From NCBI RefSeq assembly GCF_000153825.1, contig NZ_DS022299.1, positions 2,597,707 to 2,661,706 on the forward strand: 64,000 nucleotides of DNA, given 5' to 3'. The notes under the pieces are model-generated. The model was not told the DNA's origin, searched no databases, and saw only the letters and a list, made by a program, of their open reading frames with translations. This DNA is from Synechococcus sp. RS9916 (GTDB lineage Bacteria; Cyanobacteriota; Cyanobacteriia; PCC-6307; Cyanobiaceae). Every line of letters begins with the position of its first letter. Positions within the stretch are counted from its first letter, which is position 1. The position numbers and the translations under genes are program-made. Below, piece by piece: positions 28,999-38,009 of the stretch.

Positions 28999-29880
28999 TC
29001 AGAAGTGAACTCCGAACGGACGGAAGGCGACGTAGTCAGTCATCTTCGGTGTCTGGTGGCCAGTGTACTGTTGCTGAGGCAGTTTGACCGGAGTGCGAGA
29101 AACTGCTGTATAAGAGAATGGCATTGGCTTTGCACTCTCGCGAGCTGCAATGGCCAAGGGATTCACCGTACGGCTGTTACGCCCCTGTGCATTATCACTG
29201 ACGGCAACCTTCGTGCCACCCAATTCACGCATCAGGTTGAAGGTACGTGTAAACATACCTGCGTAGGAATCTTGACTGCGGTCGTAAGGAACGATGTCAG
29301 AGCCAAAAACTTCTGTGTATTCAGCTGAATCAGTCAAGCTGTCAATCAGAGCATCAAAGCCTTCTTCGGCTTGGAGCTTAATGCTTGCCTGAACTTCAGC
29401 CTGATTTAACGGAGCTCGGCCGAGCACATGCTTGTAGTTCAGTTCGATTCCACGCTGAGCACCAACAGCATGGAAGAAGTTGGCTTTGTAGAAGTCAGAC
29501 TTTGCTAGCCCATTCACGAAATCACGGACTGTGATCTCGCCATTCATCAGGCGAACTTCCAGAGATGTTTCACGCTGGTTGTCTGTTGGAGGGAGGTTGC
29601 CGAGCACTTGACGGTAAGCAGCAACAATCACACGCTCCAGTGCTGCTGTGCTTTCTGGGCTGTATTGATCAAAGGTGACACCGAAGGGGCACTCAGAGTG
29701 CAGCCTTGGTCCAATACCAATCCCCATCGCAGCACAATGCTGACGCTTGTACTCAGCAATGGCGCCTGCAACGGTGCGAGGAACGGTGTTTTTGCCAGCT
29801 TTGCTTGATGTGGAGAATGACGCGGGCCCTGTTCTTGTGGCTGAAGTGAGGGCTTTCAGGCTGGTTTCTGTGCCGAGCAT
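28999..29880 (-). CDS. mpeC: MpeC: PE-II-associated linker (gamma subunit) with bilin site
   Basis: 293 residues from the ATG at 29878-29880. That start puts the bilin-type Cys at residue 49 (RQHCAAMGIGIGPR), the known phycourobilin site of MpeC in strain WH8020. A PBS linker domain follows (AAYRQVLGN, LMNGEITVRDFVNGLAKSDFYK, ELNYKHVLGRAPLNQAEV, DSLTDSAEYTEVFGSDIVPYDR). The linker fills PE-II hexamers and adds a blue-absorbing bilin. It has no CpcD domain. It is separated from mpeA by a terminator, so it has its own promoter. Confidence 0.93.
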   Translation of the reverse strand: MLGTETSLKALTSATRTGPASFSTSSKAGKNTVPRTVAGAIAEYKRQHCAAMGIGIGPRLHSECPFGVTFDQYSPESTAALERVIVAAYRQVLGNLPPTDNQRETSLEVRLMNGEITVRDFVNGLAKSDFYKANFFHAVGAQRGIELNYKHVLGRAPLNQAEVQASIKLQAEEGFDALIDSLTDSAEYTEVFGSDIVPYDRSQDSYAGMFTRTFNLMRELGGTKVAVSDNAQGRNSRTVNPLAIAARESAKPMPFSYTAVSRTPVKLPQQQYTGHQTPKMTDYVAFRPFGVHF

Positions 29881-30177
29881 GATGAGAATTGGGATGAGAA
29901 TTACTTTTTGTCGGGACTCACTCCTGATCAATGCTGTTGTGTATGCACCTCAAGAGTTACGTCATTGACAAAGGTTGCAGCATCAAGAACTTGTTTTAGG
30001 TAGCTTTTTGCTGTCAACACTTATTTTATGTATTAGAGCCAACTGGCTAATTGTTTGATAAGGGAATTTTTGCCCTGGCGGTTTTGGCTCACGCCTCTAT
30101 TCCGGCAATGCTCTTGGCATGGACTGATACCTTCCGAAGCTGAATAGCTTGATTGGTTTTGAACTCATTCCAGCGGT
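29881..30177. promoter_or_regulatory. mpeC upstream region
   Basis: About 300 bp between the mpeC start and the mpeBA terminator, AT-rich, with no credible reading frame. It must hold the mpeC promoter and leader, since the hairpin at 30178-30206 should stop mpeBA transcripts. I could not define promoter boxes. Confidence 0.45.
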
Positions 30178-30206
30178 AAAAAAAAGGGTGGGCAGTATTG
30201 CCCACC
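30178..30206 (-). terminator. mpeBA terminator hairpin
   Basis: Stem GGGTGGGCA (30185-30193) with TGCCCACCC (30198-30206), loop GTAT. On the minus strand it is followed by TTTTTTT. It lies about 42 bp after the mpeA stop. Confidence 0.88.
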
Positions 30207-30247
30207 CAATTCACATTGCCGAAGTGATTAACAGCTAAGCTGAAAGA

Positions 30248-30745
30248 TCAGCCGAGGGAGTTGATCACGTAGTCGAGCAGGGTGTTGTAGGCGGTCAGAG
30301 CCTGGGGGCTCATGTCGCGAGGGGAGCAACCGTCGTTACGCATGTTGGCGAAACCAGCAACGTAGGTGCCAGCGTCGATGCTCAGAGCCTTATAGACTTC
30401 CTTCTGACCGTTGATGGCCAGCTCGTCCAGAGGGCCGGTGCCGCCGGTGACCAGGCAGTAGTTGATCAGACGCAGGTAGTGAACGAAGTCACGCTTGCAC
30501 TTCTCTTTGCCTTCGGTGGCACACTTACGAGGCTGGCGGCCGGTGGCGCCGTTGGGGTACTGGGCGTACACAGCGTCAACAGCACGCTGAGCGATGCCGT
30601 CGTAGTTGGAGGCCAGCTTCTCAGCAGCTTCCAGACGGGCAGCAGCGCGTTGGATGGAACCCTGCACGGACTCCATGTCGGAGGCGGAGGGGAAGCGGGA
30701 TGCACTGTCGGCTGCGCCGACAACGGTGGTGATGACGGACTTCAT
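30248..30745 (-). CDS. mpeA: phycoerythrin II alpha subunit
   Basis: 165 residues. Three bilin cysteines are present: Cys-75 (QPRKCATEG), Cys-83 ([18 protein letters not shown]) and Cys-140 ([11 protein letters not shown]). The extra Cys-75 is the mark of PE-II alpha. MpeY puts PEB, or MpeQ puts PUB, on Cys-83. It follows mpeB by 43 bp in the standard order. High-expression codon use is apparent. Confidence 0.97.
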   Translation of the reverse strand: MKSVITTVVGAADSASRFPSASDMESVQGSIQRAAARLEAAEKLASNYDGIAQRAVDAVYAQYPNGATGRQPRKCATEGKEKCKRDFVHYLRLINYCLVTGGTGPLDELAINGQKEVYKALSIDAGTYVAGFANMRNDGCSPRDMSPQALTAYNTLLDYVINSLG

Positions 30746-30788
30746 GATTTAGAAGCTAGTTAGGGTTGGACGATCAAAAAGACTTGGT

Positions 30789-31364
<576 letters not shown>

Positions 31365-31521
31365 TCACGAATGACAGTACCCCTGGTTGCTGGCCCACGA
31401 GCGTGAACCGGAATGTGAGGACACACAAGTTTGCAAAAGTGAGTCCAGCGCGAAATGTAAAAAAAATTGGAACCGAATGGGCCTGTCGTTTTGGGGAAGC
31501 AAAGCGCAGCGTTTGCAGTAT

Positions 31522-32718
31522 TTATGACAAGCCTTTAAGGGCGTGTTCGCAGCTCCATTTGAGTGGTATCCAGGTCGCAGTGTTTTGAATGTCCCTGAGA
31601 AGTTCCACTTGGTCTGTCAGTCCGAGTCTCAGGCATGCCCAAGCGGCCGCAACGCGTGACTTCGCGTACTGCGGAAGTGTCTCCGCCAATGCGGTGCGTA
31701 CGACATCACTCCGCTCTTCAACGTTCTTCAGCCCAACAACTGCTGTCAAGAGATAGTTGGCTCCGTAATCGCTCCAGTATCGAGAGCGGAGTTGATCAAT
31801 TGTCTCAATCTGCAGCTCTTGAGGCATATTCATGAGGCTTAATGCTCCTCCATATTGTTTTCCTTCGTCTCTATGCTGTAAATTTTTTTCAATTTCCGTC
31901 AAGTTGCTGCTGCAGATCCAGTCTTTTTGAAGTGAAAGCATTGCGGGGTCATCTTGCAGGAGTTGAATGATGAGATCGCTATGTGCTGTAGGAACCGTGC
32001 CCGTCTTTTCTGGATCGACGAGCTGAAAGGCACTTTTTGCCCGCAAAGGCATTGAGACCGGGCATGTCACTAAATGGGGAAGCATGCTGACGTCCCCGGC
32101 ATCACCCAGGTCGATCACAGCTGCACGCCGCCTTCCGGCAATGGAATCCGTCAGTTGATGGATCAACGGTACGAGTCGATCCAATCGACCGTGAACCCTA
32201 GCGGCGTAAGCACGTGCTGCTCCGGCCACGAGCGGGTTTTCCTCCTGTTCAAGGGCTGCTATTTCCTCCTCCCCGCCGGCCAGGCCAAGACGAGTGTGGG
32301 TTTGAATCACAGAACGCTTCTGGTTGTCGCTGCCACGGAGTGCACAAAGAAGCTTCTGGCTTTGATTGCTGTTGAGAGCTGCTCCAATCTGTGCAATCGA
32401 ATCCACCGCGTTGATCACCGATGTTTCGTCGTCAAACGCGAGAGCTGTAAAAAGCGCAGGCAAAGCACGTGCATCTCTTCTCCTCCCCAGTGCTTCCAGC
32501 ACTTTTCGCCTTGTGATCCGGTTGAATAGATTTTCTGGATCTAGTTGAATGGCTTCAATCAAGCCTTCCAGAGATTGCTCGCTACGACTAGCAGCCAGCC
32601 TTGTAGCCGCTGTGTATTTCTCGACGGGATTGGAGAGATCTTCAGGATTTGTTCTCAGTAACTCTAACGCTTTCTCTTCTGATAGACCTTCGAATAAAAT
32701 ATCGAATCGTTCAGCCAT
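31522..32718 (-). CDS. mpeY/mpeQ: MpeY/MpeQ-family bilin lyase (or lyase-isomerase) for MpeA Cys-83
   Basis: 398 residues from the ATG at 32716-32718 (MAERFDILFEGLSEEKALELL). HEAT-like repeats with RRKVLEALGRRRDARALPALF, NAVDSIAQIGA, AGRRRAAVIDLGDAGDVSMLP, SDYGANYLLTAVVGLK and PLKWSCEHALKGLS match the CpeY/MpeY/MpeZ/MpeQ group. Position just upstream of mpeBA is that of mpeY (PEB lyase, green-light types) or its allele mpeQ (PUB lyase-isomerase, blue-light types). rpcG in this genome makes mpeQ plausible, but I cannot tell the two apart here. Confidence 0.85.
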   Translation of the reverse strand: MAERFDILFEGLSEEKALELLRTNPEDLSNPVEKYTAATRLAASRSEQSLEGLIEAIQLDPENLFNRITRRKVLEALGRRRDARALPALFTALAFDDETSVINAVDSIAQIGAALNSNQSQKLLCALRGSDNQKRSVIQTHTRLGLAGGEEEIAALEQEENPLVAGAARAYAARVHGRLDRLVPLIHQLTDSIAGRRRAAVIDLGDAGDVSMLPHLVTCPVSMPLRAKSAFQLVDPEKTGTVPTAHSDLIIQLLQDDPAMLSLQKDWICSSNLTEIEKNLQHRDEGKQYGGALSLMNMPQELQIETIDQLRSRYWSDYGANYLLTAVVGLKNVEERSDVVRTALAETLPQYAKSRVAAAWACLRLGLTDQVELLRDIQNTATWIPLKWSCEHALKGLS

Positions 32719-32841
32719 GATCGATGTGAGCTGTTTTCTAAAAAATGCCACTGGCATCTTACTGTTTTCTGCCACTCCGCTGGCGTTTTGGGATTATATG
32801 CCTTGTATCTGCTAATGTAGCGTATAGATTCTTTCTGTTTT

Positions 32842-33162
32842 ATGCCTGTCTCGGCTGAGGTGGAACAAGCTCTGCATCGTTTTGTGGATTCAATTGTTTC
32901 TCAATCTGCGCTTCAGGATCAGTTGAACCAGGTTGAAGATATTGAAGCCCTCCGCAACCTCGTTCAGTCGGCTGATCCGACGCTGACAGGAGCTGCTGTG
33001 ATCCCTTTGGAGCAGGCAACACTGCCTCCTAAGATTCTGGTGAATTCTGGAGTTACGAGTCAAGAGATTCCCTGGCGCCTACTTCGCTGTCCTGGTGGGC
33101 CGTTGGTGCTGCAACTGATCTGTAAAAAAGCAAATTTTGCTGTTTGGATCGAGAGTTGCTGA
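32842..33162 (+). CDS. Nif11-like small protein 1 of a tandem trio
   Basis: 106 residues. The N-terminal 45 (VEQALHRFVDSIVSQSALQDQL, then VEDIEALRNLVQSA) resemble the helical N-terminus of Nif11-type proteins, weakly. The C-terminal half is beta-rich and hydrophobic (IPWRLLRCPGGPLVLQLIC, KANFAVWIESC) with three cysteines. It overlaps the next gene as TGATG, so the two are translationally coupled. It is divergent from mpeY/mpeQ with 123 bp between starts. Confidence 0.65.
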   Translation: MPVSAEVEQALHRFVDSIVSQSALQDQLNQVEDIEALRNLVQSADPTLTGAAVIPLEQATLPPKILVNSGVTSQEIPWRLLRCPGGPLVLQLICKKANFAVWIESC

Positions 33163-33458
33163 TGTCTTCTCATGAGTTAACGCGTTTTATTGATTCTGTG
33201 GTCCGCTCCCATGAGTTGGCCACTGGGCTCAAGCCCCTCACTACGCATGAACAAATCATTGCCTATGGACAACAGCAGGGATTTGACTTTACAGTTTCCG
33301 AATGGTCTGATTTGCATCAGCAAGATTTGCTGAATCAGTCAAGTGCCGTTCAAGAGTCCATTCGTCTGGCTGATCCTGGTCACTGGTCTTGGGCATTTCG
33401 CCAACTGTCTTCCTGGAGGGCTATGCTAATGGAGGGTGCAGGAGACGGTCGGTCTTGA
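33162..33458 (+). CDS. Nif11-like small protein 2
   Basis: 98 residues from the ATG that overlaps the previous stop. Residues 3-50 (HELTRFIDSVVRSHELATGL, HEQIIAYGQQQGFDFTVSEW) fit the Nif11 pattern of a helix ending in GxxFTxxE. The remainder (LNQSSAVQESIRLADPGHW, SWAFRQLSSWRAMLM) is helical and lacks Cys, so it does not look like a lanthipeptide precursor. No maturation enzyme is nearby. The setting in the rod island suggests a phycoerythrin-related function. Confidence 0.7.
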   Translation: MSSHELTRFIDSVVRSHELATGLKPLTTHEQIIAYGQQQGFDFTVSEWSDLHQQDLLNQSSAVQESIRLADPGHWSWAFRQLSSWRAMLMEGAGDGRS

Positions 33459-33491
33459 ATACCCAAATTATCAACTTGACTTCCGATTCTT

Positions 33492-33713
33492 ATGTCTGAT
33501 GCTGAACAAGATCAGCTGCTTGAGAATTTTATATCGCTTGCGCGTTCTGATCAAGCCTTGAGAGATGAGATTAAATCTGCACGTAATCAAGACGAGATTA
33601 TCGCTATTGCGCAAACCAAAGGTTTCAAATTAGATTCGTTGGCTATTCTTCGCAAGTGGAGCAAGCATAGTGATTTTTCAAAGCCAACATGGTTAGGTTG
33701 GTTTGATGATTGA
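33492..33713 (+). CDS. Nif11-like small protein 3
   Basis: 73 residues. QDQLLENFISLARSDQALRD followed by NQDEIIAIAQTKGFKLDSL is a good Nif11 N-terminal match. The tail is short (RKWSKHSDFSKPTWLGWFDD) and Trp-rich, with no Cys. It is 33 bp downstream of the previous gene and meets cpeR tail to tail with 1 bp between. It probably shares a transcript with the two upstream genes. Confidence 0.7.
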   Translation: MSDAEQDQLLENFISLARSDQALRDEIKSARNQDEIIAIAQTKGFKLDSLAILRKWSKHSDFSKPTWLGWFDD

Positions 33714-33714
33714 A

Positions 33715-34020
33715 TCAGCTGTTGATCTCTGAGTAACGTGTCTGATTGCTCCCTTTTTTTGCCCAGTATGTGACAAGTTCTTCACCTCCTGGTCTAGGCA
33801 CGCTTGCTGTAGCCCTTAGGATTTTAAAGGATCTGTTTGGTCCCATGGGCCAGTTTCCCACTGCTTTTACACTTCTCACCCGTCCACCAAGTTTTTCAAT
33901 ACACTGTTCAAATTTTTCAAGTTGTGTTTGATCTACTGTCTCAAAAATAAAATCAGTCCCCGCGCAAATCAAGTGTTGTGATCGTATCCAGCTTTTGATT
34001 TGCTTCTGGCTATCTTGCAT
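33715..34020 (-). CDS. cpeR: CpeR: activator of phycoerythrin gene expression
   Basis: 101 residues. The family pattern is plain: KSWIRSQHLICAGTDFIFETV, TQLEKFEQCIEKLGGRV, SVKAVGNWPMGPNRSFKIL and RPGGEELVTYWAKKG. In freshwater species CpeR is needed for expression of cpeBA and is the last gene of cpeCDESTR. Here it follows cpeS and cpeT by only 3 bp, so the operon end is preserved. It has no recognisable DNA-binding domain. Confidence 0.94.
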   Translation of the reverse strand: MQDSQKQIKSWIRSQHLICAGTDFIFETVDQTQLEKFEQCIEKLGGRVRSVKAVGNWPMGPNRSFKILRATASVPRPGGEELVTYWAKKGSNQTRYSEINS

Positions 34021-34023
34021 ATT

Positions 34024-34635
34024 TTAAGGATCTCTACTAGCCCATTCTTCAGTTATTAATTCAGAAAATGATTTAATCCTCGCAAAACGAAGTGGTCCAT
34101 GTTCAGAACCCCATTTGGGCTCATCTGTTTCTGGATCAAACCCCCGATCACGACTGATCCAGGTCTCCTCATTGACTTCGACTTCGCTAACCAGATACGT
34201 TAGTTTCCCATCTCTAGGCACAATACATTTTTTCCCAGGCTCAACATTGCCAGTGTAATGACCTGGTCTGCTTTCAACAAAATGCATAGCGCATCCACAA
34301 CGAGGCTCAAGATTTTCTTTCTTGATTGATTCCAGTAGTTCTGGAACTCGTCCAGCACCTGCAAGTCTTTCTTTATTTGGGAATCCAAAGTTCTCCATTA
34401 CATATGTCTTTTCTTTAATCGTAAGGCGATGGATGCCTTGGCGATAGGGATCCCAGGGAGAGTGGTCGTAGTATTGTTCAGAATAAAATCCTGGTCCGTT
34501 AAAGATATCCCTTGGTAACGGCCTGAATACAATATTGATGCGAGCAAACTCTTTTGGATTCGCCTGAGACTGCGCAAAATTGTCAAAAATCCCGGCCATC
34601 GTTTTTGCGAACCGTATAATATTCACTTGAGACAT
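34024..34635 (-). CDS. cpeT: CpeT: T-type lyase for phycoerythrin beta Cys-165
   Basis: 203 residues. The T-type lyase pattern is seen: ARINIVFRPLPRDIFNGPGFYSEQYYDH, DPYRQGIHRL, HFVESRPGHYTGNVEPGKKCIV, SRDRGFDPETDEPKWGSEHGPLRF. The order cpeS-cpeT-cpeR and the divergence from the other two T-type genes support CpeT, which attaches PEB to the beta Cys-165 site of PE-I. It is spaced 18 bp after cpeS and 3 bp before cpeR. Confidence 0.92.
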   Translation of the reverse strand: MSQVNIIRFAKTMAGIFDNFAQSQANPKEFARINIVFRPLPRDIFNGPGFYSEQYYDHSPWDPYRQGIHRLTIKEKTYVMENFGFPNKERLAGAGRVPELLESIKKENLEPRCGCAMHFVESRPGHYTGNVEPGKKCIVPRDGKLTYLVSEVEVNEETWISRDRGFDPETDEPKWGSEHGPLRFARIKSFSELITEEWASRDP

Positions 34636-34653
34636 TTTTGAAATGATTGTCTT

Positions 34654-35190
34654 TTATGCGCTGATTCTTTTGACCTCAGATGCAAATGAGGTTTGCAAGA
34701 TACCTGAGCCTGCAGAGGTTTTTAGAACTGATGATCTGCATCTTAAGTTGTCTGATAAAAACCAGATTCGCTCCTCTGCAATTGATTGATCGTATTGGGT
34801 TGTGAGTATAAATGTGCCGTCTTCGAGGAATCGGTATTCTGATTCTGCTGGTACAGACTCTGCGTAACCCATGCTTCTCAGAAGATGCCCAGAATGATTA
34901 TCATTAGGTATTGGCACGATGATACATGATCCGCTGGATACTTCGCTTGGATCATCGGGCTCCCAATCACTCTCTGCGCTCCATTCCATTTTGAATGGGG
35001 ATTGGATTTTTGAATCAGAGGAGAATCTCGATTTTTCTATCAAGTCTGCGATTGATCCGGCTGTTTGATTTATCGCTGTGATTGAAATCTCACTTAAAAC
35101 ATCTTCGAATTGTTGAAAAGCAAGTGAGTGCCCCGAGCGCATCGATCGCCATTCACCAATACTTTGAGCAACAAATTGCTCAATATTCAT
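34654..35190 (-). CDS. cpeS: CpeS: S-type lyase for phycoerythrin beta Cys-82
   Basis: 178 residues from the ATG at 35188-35190 (MNIEQFVAQSIGEWRSMRSG), which overlaps the 61-residue gene upstream by 11 bp. The S-type lipocalin pattern is HSLAFQQFEDVLSEI, GSCIIVPIPNDNHSGHLLRSMGYAE, EDGTFILTTQYD, ERIWFLSDNLRCRSSV. CpeS attaches PEB to Cys-82 of the PE-I beta subunit. Its order with cpeT and cpeR supports the name. Confidence 0.9.
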   Translation of the reverse strand: MNIEQFVAQSIGEWRSMRSGHSLAFQQFEDVLSEISITAINQTAGSIADLIEKSRFSSDSKIQSPFKMEWSAESDWEPDDPSEVSSGSCIIVPIPNDNHSGHLLRSMGYAESVPAESEYRFLEDGTFILTTQYDQSIAEERIWFLSDNLRCRSSVLKTSAGSGILQTSFASEVKRISA

Positions 35191-35365
35191 AGCTATTGGT
35201 TGTTGAGTCCGATGTGACTCCTGGATTTTGATCAAGGTTGTTCTTCATCATGCTCACCATTGAGTCGACCATCATTGACATGGCCATGGGGCTAGAAGAA
35301 ACAGAATTTTGAAATTCGTCTGTTTGATTGGGTTGTTTGCTTGTTGTATTTCGGAGGATTGGCAT
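35180..35365 (-). CDS. Met/Ser-rich 61-residue protein upstream of cpeS
   Basis: ATG at 35363-35365; the stop overlaps cpeS by 11 bp. The middle is unusually Met-rich (SPMAMSMMVDSMVSMMKNN, eight Met in 19). The flanks are Ser/Thr/Asn-rich and hydrophilic. The overlap suggests translational coupling with cpeS. It could be a leader-type or small structural protein of the rod island. It is short, so chance cannot be excluded. Confidence 0.45.
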   Translation of the reverse strand: MPILRNTTSKQPNQTDEFQNSVSSSPMAMSMMVDSMVSMMKNNLDQNPGVTSDSTTNSYEY

Positions 35366-35491
35366 GGCTTGTGAGTCTTTAGGCTGACCTGGCAGTTACA
35401 ACTAGTTATCCTGCCCAGATTGAGGATGGTTTTTACCCAAACTCAATCATGGCAGATTCGATTGTAGAGGAGAGGGGTGATGCGGAAAGAC

Positions 35492-36223
35492 TTAAGCCTT
35501 CGCAATAGAGAGGATCTTTCCTTTTTGGGCCAGAATGCTCTGAATTGTTGAAGACATTGAGCTTTGGGGCACGACCGATGTTTGTACAGCACGTCGGTTC
35601 GCCCCAATCTGTTTTCCAGAGCTCCAGGTAATCGTTAACGCATTAGCATTACCAACACTCTTGCGATTGACGATGTTTGGTACCTCTCCAGTTGTCAGGC
35701 TGTTTAGCAGCTTAGAGCTTTGCTCTGCTCCATCAAATCCAGCGTATCCTGCATCCAAGATATTGGATCGTGTGAAGTTGATTGTTCTACCTCCTGCAAC
35801 TGTCTGCTTAGAACGGTTGTAGGGAACTTGATCGACTCCAAAAGCAGTGAGATATTCCTCGCTATATATGTAACTTTCTATCTCTGCATCGTAACCTTCT
35901 TCGTGTAAACGCCGTACATGCTCCATGACCTCAGTTTGGTCATGCGGTGAACGCCCAAGAAGATGTTTAAAATTCAGTTCAACAAATCGATAGGCGTTAT
36001 TGTTTTCCAAAAAAAGCTTTTTGTATGTATCAGACTGTGCAAGCGCTGTAACAAAACCCTGAACGGTGAGGTCCCCATTAATGAACAAGGCTTCAAGTGA
36101 CTTGTTCACATCCAATTCCATCAGATGACGATTGCCAAACACCTGCTTGTAGGTGCCCTGAATCACCTCTTCAGCGTGACCGAGGTCGCTATTAGCGGGT
36201 GCTGCAAGTGTCGTGGTTTCCAT
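35492..36223 (-). CDS. cpeE: CpeE: PE-I-associated rod linker
   Basis: 243 residues. The PBS linker domain covers about 15-150 (GTYKQVFGNRHLMELDV, LFINGDLTVQGFVTALAQS, VELNFKHLLGRSPHDQTEV, SYIYSEEYLTAFGVDQVPYNR). The C-terminus (ALTITWSSG, MSSTIQSILAQKGKILSIA) looks like a worn CpcD domain. Size and order (cpeC, mpeD, cpeE, cpeS) support CpeE. There is no bilin-type Cys, so it is colourless. Confidence 0.9.
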   Translation of the reverse strand: METTTLAAPANSDLGHAEEVIQGTYKQVFGNRHLMELDVNKSLEALFINGDLTVQGFVTALAQSDTYKKLFLENNNAYRFVELNFKHLLGRSPHDQTEVMEHVRRLHEEGYDAEIESYIYSEEYLTAFGVDQVPYNRSKQTVAGGRTINFTRSNILDAGYAGFDGAEQSSKLLNSLTTGEVPNIVNRKSVGNANALTITWSSGKQIGANRRAVQTSVVPQSSMSSTIQSILAQKGKILSIAKA

Positions 36224-36305
36224 CGTTGATCTGGGAGTGGAGAGAAGAGAAGGTGATTGAGCCTTGCGATAGCAAGGCTCAGATTGTTCAGAGTTTTGGC
36301 CTGTA

Positions 36306-37952
36306 TTACATCACCTCAGTGATGGATACGATCTTTCCACCACGTGCATGGATGTACTTCATTTGGCTAGACATATCCTTCCCAGACACCAGGTAGGTAC
36401 TTCCAGCTGTCCGCTGACGGGTCCGTGCAGCCTGAGCTGCCACAACAATACGGAAGCGCTTTTTGGTTGGATCGGGTGCCCCAGATTGAGTACCTGTGCG
36501 GTTAATCCGTGTCGTTGTGGAGCTCCAGCCCCCAGGCACTGTGCCAGTGGCCACTGAGGTCACCAGAGCCGAACTGGTTTGTACGGTGTCACTGGCTGCA
36601 TAGCCTTCGGCCAGTTTGAGATGACGGTTGAAGGCAACCTGTGACCGTCCATTTTCGGAAAGGATGCGTGCGAAGGGAACAGTGTCTTCCCCGAAAGTGC
36701 TTTGGTACTCCTCACAATCAACATAGCTGCAGATTTCTGCTTCGTAGCCACCTTCGGCGAGGATTCGGGTGTGTTCACTGATCTCTGCTTGAGATTTAGG
36801 AGCACGGCCTAAGAAGTGCTTGAAATTCAGCTCAATGAAGCGGTATGGGGCATTGGTTTCAAAGAACCGTCGCTTGTATTCAGCAGAGAGGCCGATTGCT
36901 CGAACGAATTCTCGTGTGCTCAGATATCCATCGATGAATTTACTTTCAGCGGAAATTGCTCTTTCGAACTCCATAAGATGGGGGTTGCCCATCACTTGTT
37001 TGTATGTGGCACGGATGAGAGCGCTGAGTTGATCTGCGCTGTCTCCTGGGCAACGCTGATACGTTTCTTGCTCTCTTTGCCCAAGCCCGAAGAAAACGTA
37101 GGAGTCACCACGCATCGGTGCTGTATCTTTTCCGCTTGTAACTCCGGGATCCTTGCTTGCAATCCGGCCGCTGGCGTAGCTTGCACTTGGACGTAGACCC
37201 AATGCTTCGGATGTCAGGCTGATGCGAGGTGCGATGCCGCTTCCCAAGCTGCGGGTAAGTGCACTGTTGCCACCTCGAGCACTATCGCTGCCGGCGAAGC
37301 TCTTCTGAACAGCCGCCAGCATTGGGAATGCTGCGGTTGACAGGTCTGCAGGTGAATTCCATGCCCGTGCATAAGGAACGACATCACTGCCAAACACTTC
37401 GAGGTATTCGGCAGAATCAATGATGCTGTCAATTAGGGCATCGTGACCGTGTTCTGCCTGAAGGGCAATTTTGGCCGAAACTTCGGATTGAGCGTGGGGT
37501 GCTCGTCCTAACAGGTGTTTGAAGTTCAACTCGATTCCCCGTTGTGGGGCTACGGCCGCAAAGAACCGATTTTTGTAGAAGCTTGACTTCGCAAGACCAC
37601 GGATGAAGTTGCGAACGTCGAGTTCACCGTTGCAAAGCTGGGCTTCCAGCTCGTTCGAACGTTCGAAGTCCATCACATGGGCGTTGCCGAATACCTGGCG
37701 GTAGGCGGCGGCGATCACTTCATTTAGAGCTGAAGTATCAGATGGGCTGTAGCACTCAAATGTGACGCGATGGGGGCAGTCTTCATGGTTGCGGGGGCCC
37801 ACCCCGATGCTCATTTGATCACAGGATTGTTTGAGGAACTCGCCGTTCGTCAGGGCAGGTTTCGAGGACGCCTTTGCTTTGTGCTTGAAGCTGACTGGGC
37901 TGCTCCACTTGGTTTCTGCGCCGAATCCGGTTGAGACTTGATTGCTAGCCAT
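36306..37952 (-). CDS. mpeD: MpeD: fused MpeC-like and CpeD-like linker with bilin site
   Basis: 548 residues, exactly the length reported for MpeD of strain WH8102. The N-terminal half is MpeC-like with the bilin Cys at residue 44 (KQSCDQMSIGVGPR) and linker domain 1 (AAYRQVFGN, ELNFKHLLGRAPHAQSEV). The second half has linker domain 2 (ATYKQVMGN, ELNFKHFLGRAPKSQAEI) and a CpcD domain at about 495-548 (RFRIVVAAQ, MKYIHARGGKIVSITEV). It likely joins PE-I and PE-II disks and carries PUB. It occupies the cpeD position of the cpeCDE series. Confidence 0.95.
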   Translation of the reverse strand: MASNQVSTGFGAETKWSSPVSFKHKAKASSKPALTNGEFLKQSCDQMSIGVGPRNHEDCPHRVTFECYSPSDTSALNEVIAAAYRQVFGNAHVMDFERSNELEAQLCNGELDVRNFIRGLAKSSFYKNRFFAAVAPQRGIELNFKHLLGRAPHAQSEVSAKIALQAEHGHDALIDSIIDSAEYLEVFGSDVVPYARAWNSPADLSTAAFPMLAAVQKSFAGSDSARGGNSALTRSLGSGIAPRISLTSEALGLRPSASYASGRIASKDPGVTSGKDTAPMRGDSYVFFGLGQREQETYQRCPGDSADQLSALIRATYKQVMGNPHLMEFERAISAESKFIDGYLSTREFVRAIGLSAEYKRRFFETNAPYRFIELNFKHFLGRAPKSQAEISEHTRILAEGGYEAEICSYVDCEEYQSTFGEDTVPFARILSENGRSQVAFNRHLKLAEGYAASDTVQTSSALVTSVATGTVPGGWSSTTTRINRTGTQSGAPDPTKKRFRIVVAAQAARTRQRTAGSTYLVSGKDMSSQMKYIHARGGKIVSITEVM

Positions 37953-38009
37953 TGTTCAGAGAGGGGATTGTTGAAGTGGTGAGTTCTTGAATGCTTGTTG
38001 CAGATTTGA

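Noticed and set aside
33162-33713. Nif11-like genes as lanthipeptide precursors
   Set aside because: No Cys-containing core, no GG/GA leader cleavage site followed by a core, and no LanM or transporter nearby.
36258-36281. Inverted repeat GAGCCTTGC/GCAAGGCTC between mpeD and cpeE as a terminator
   Set aside because: No T-run on the minus strand follows the stem; it may be a processing or stabilising hairpin, but is not supported as a terminator.
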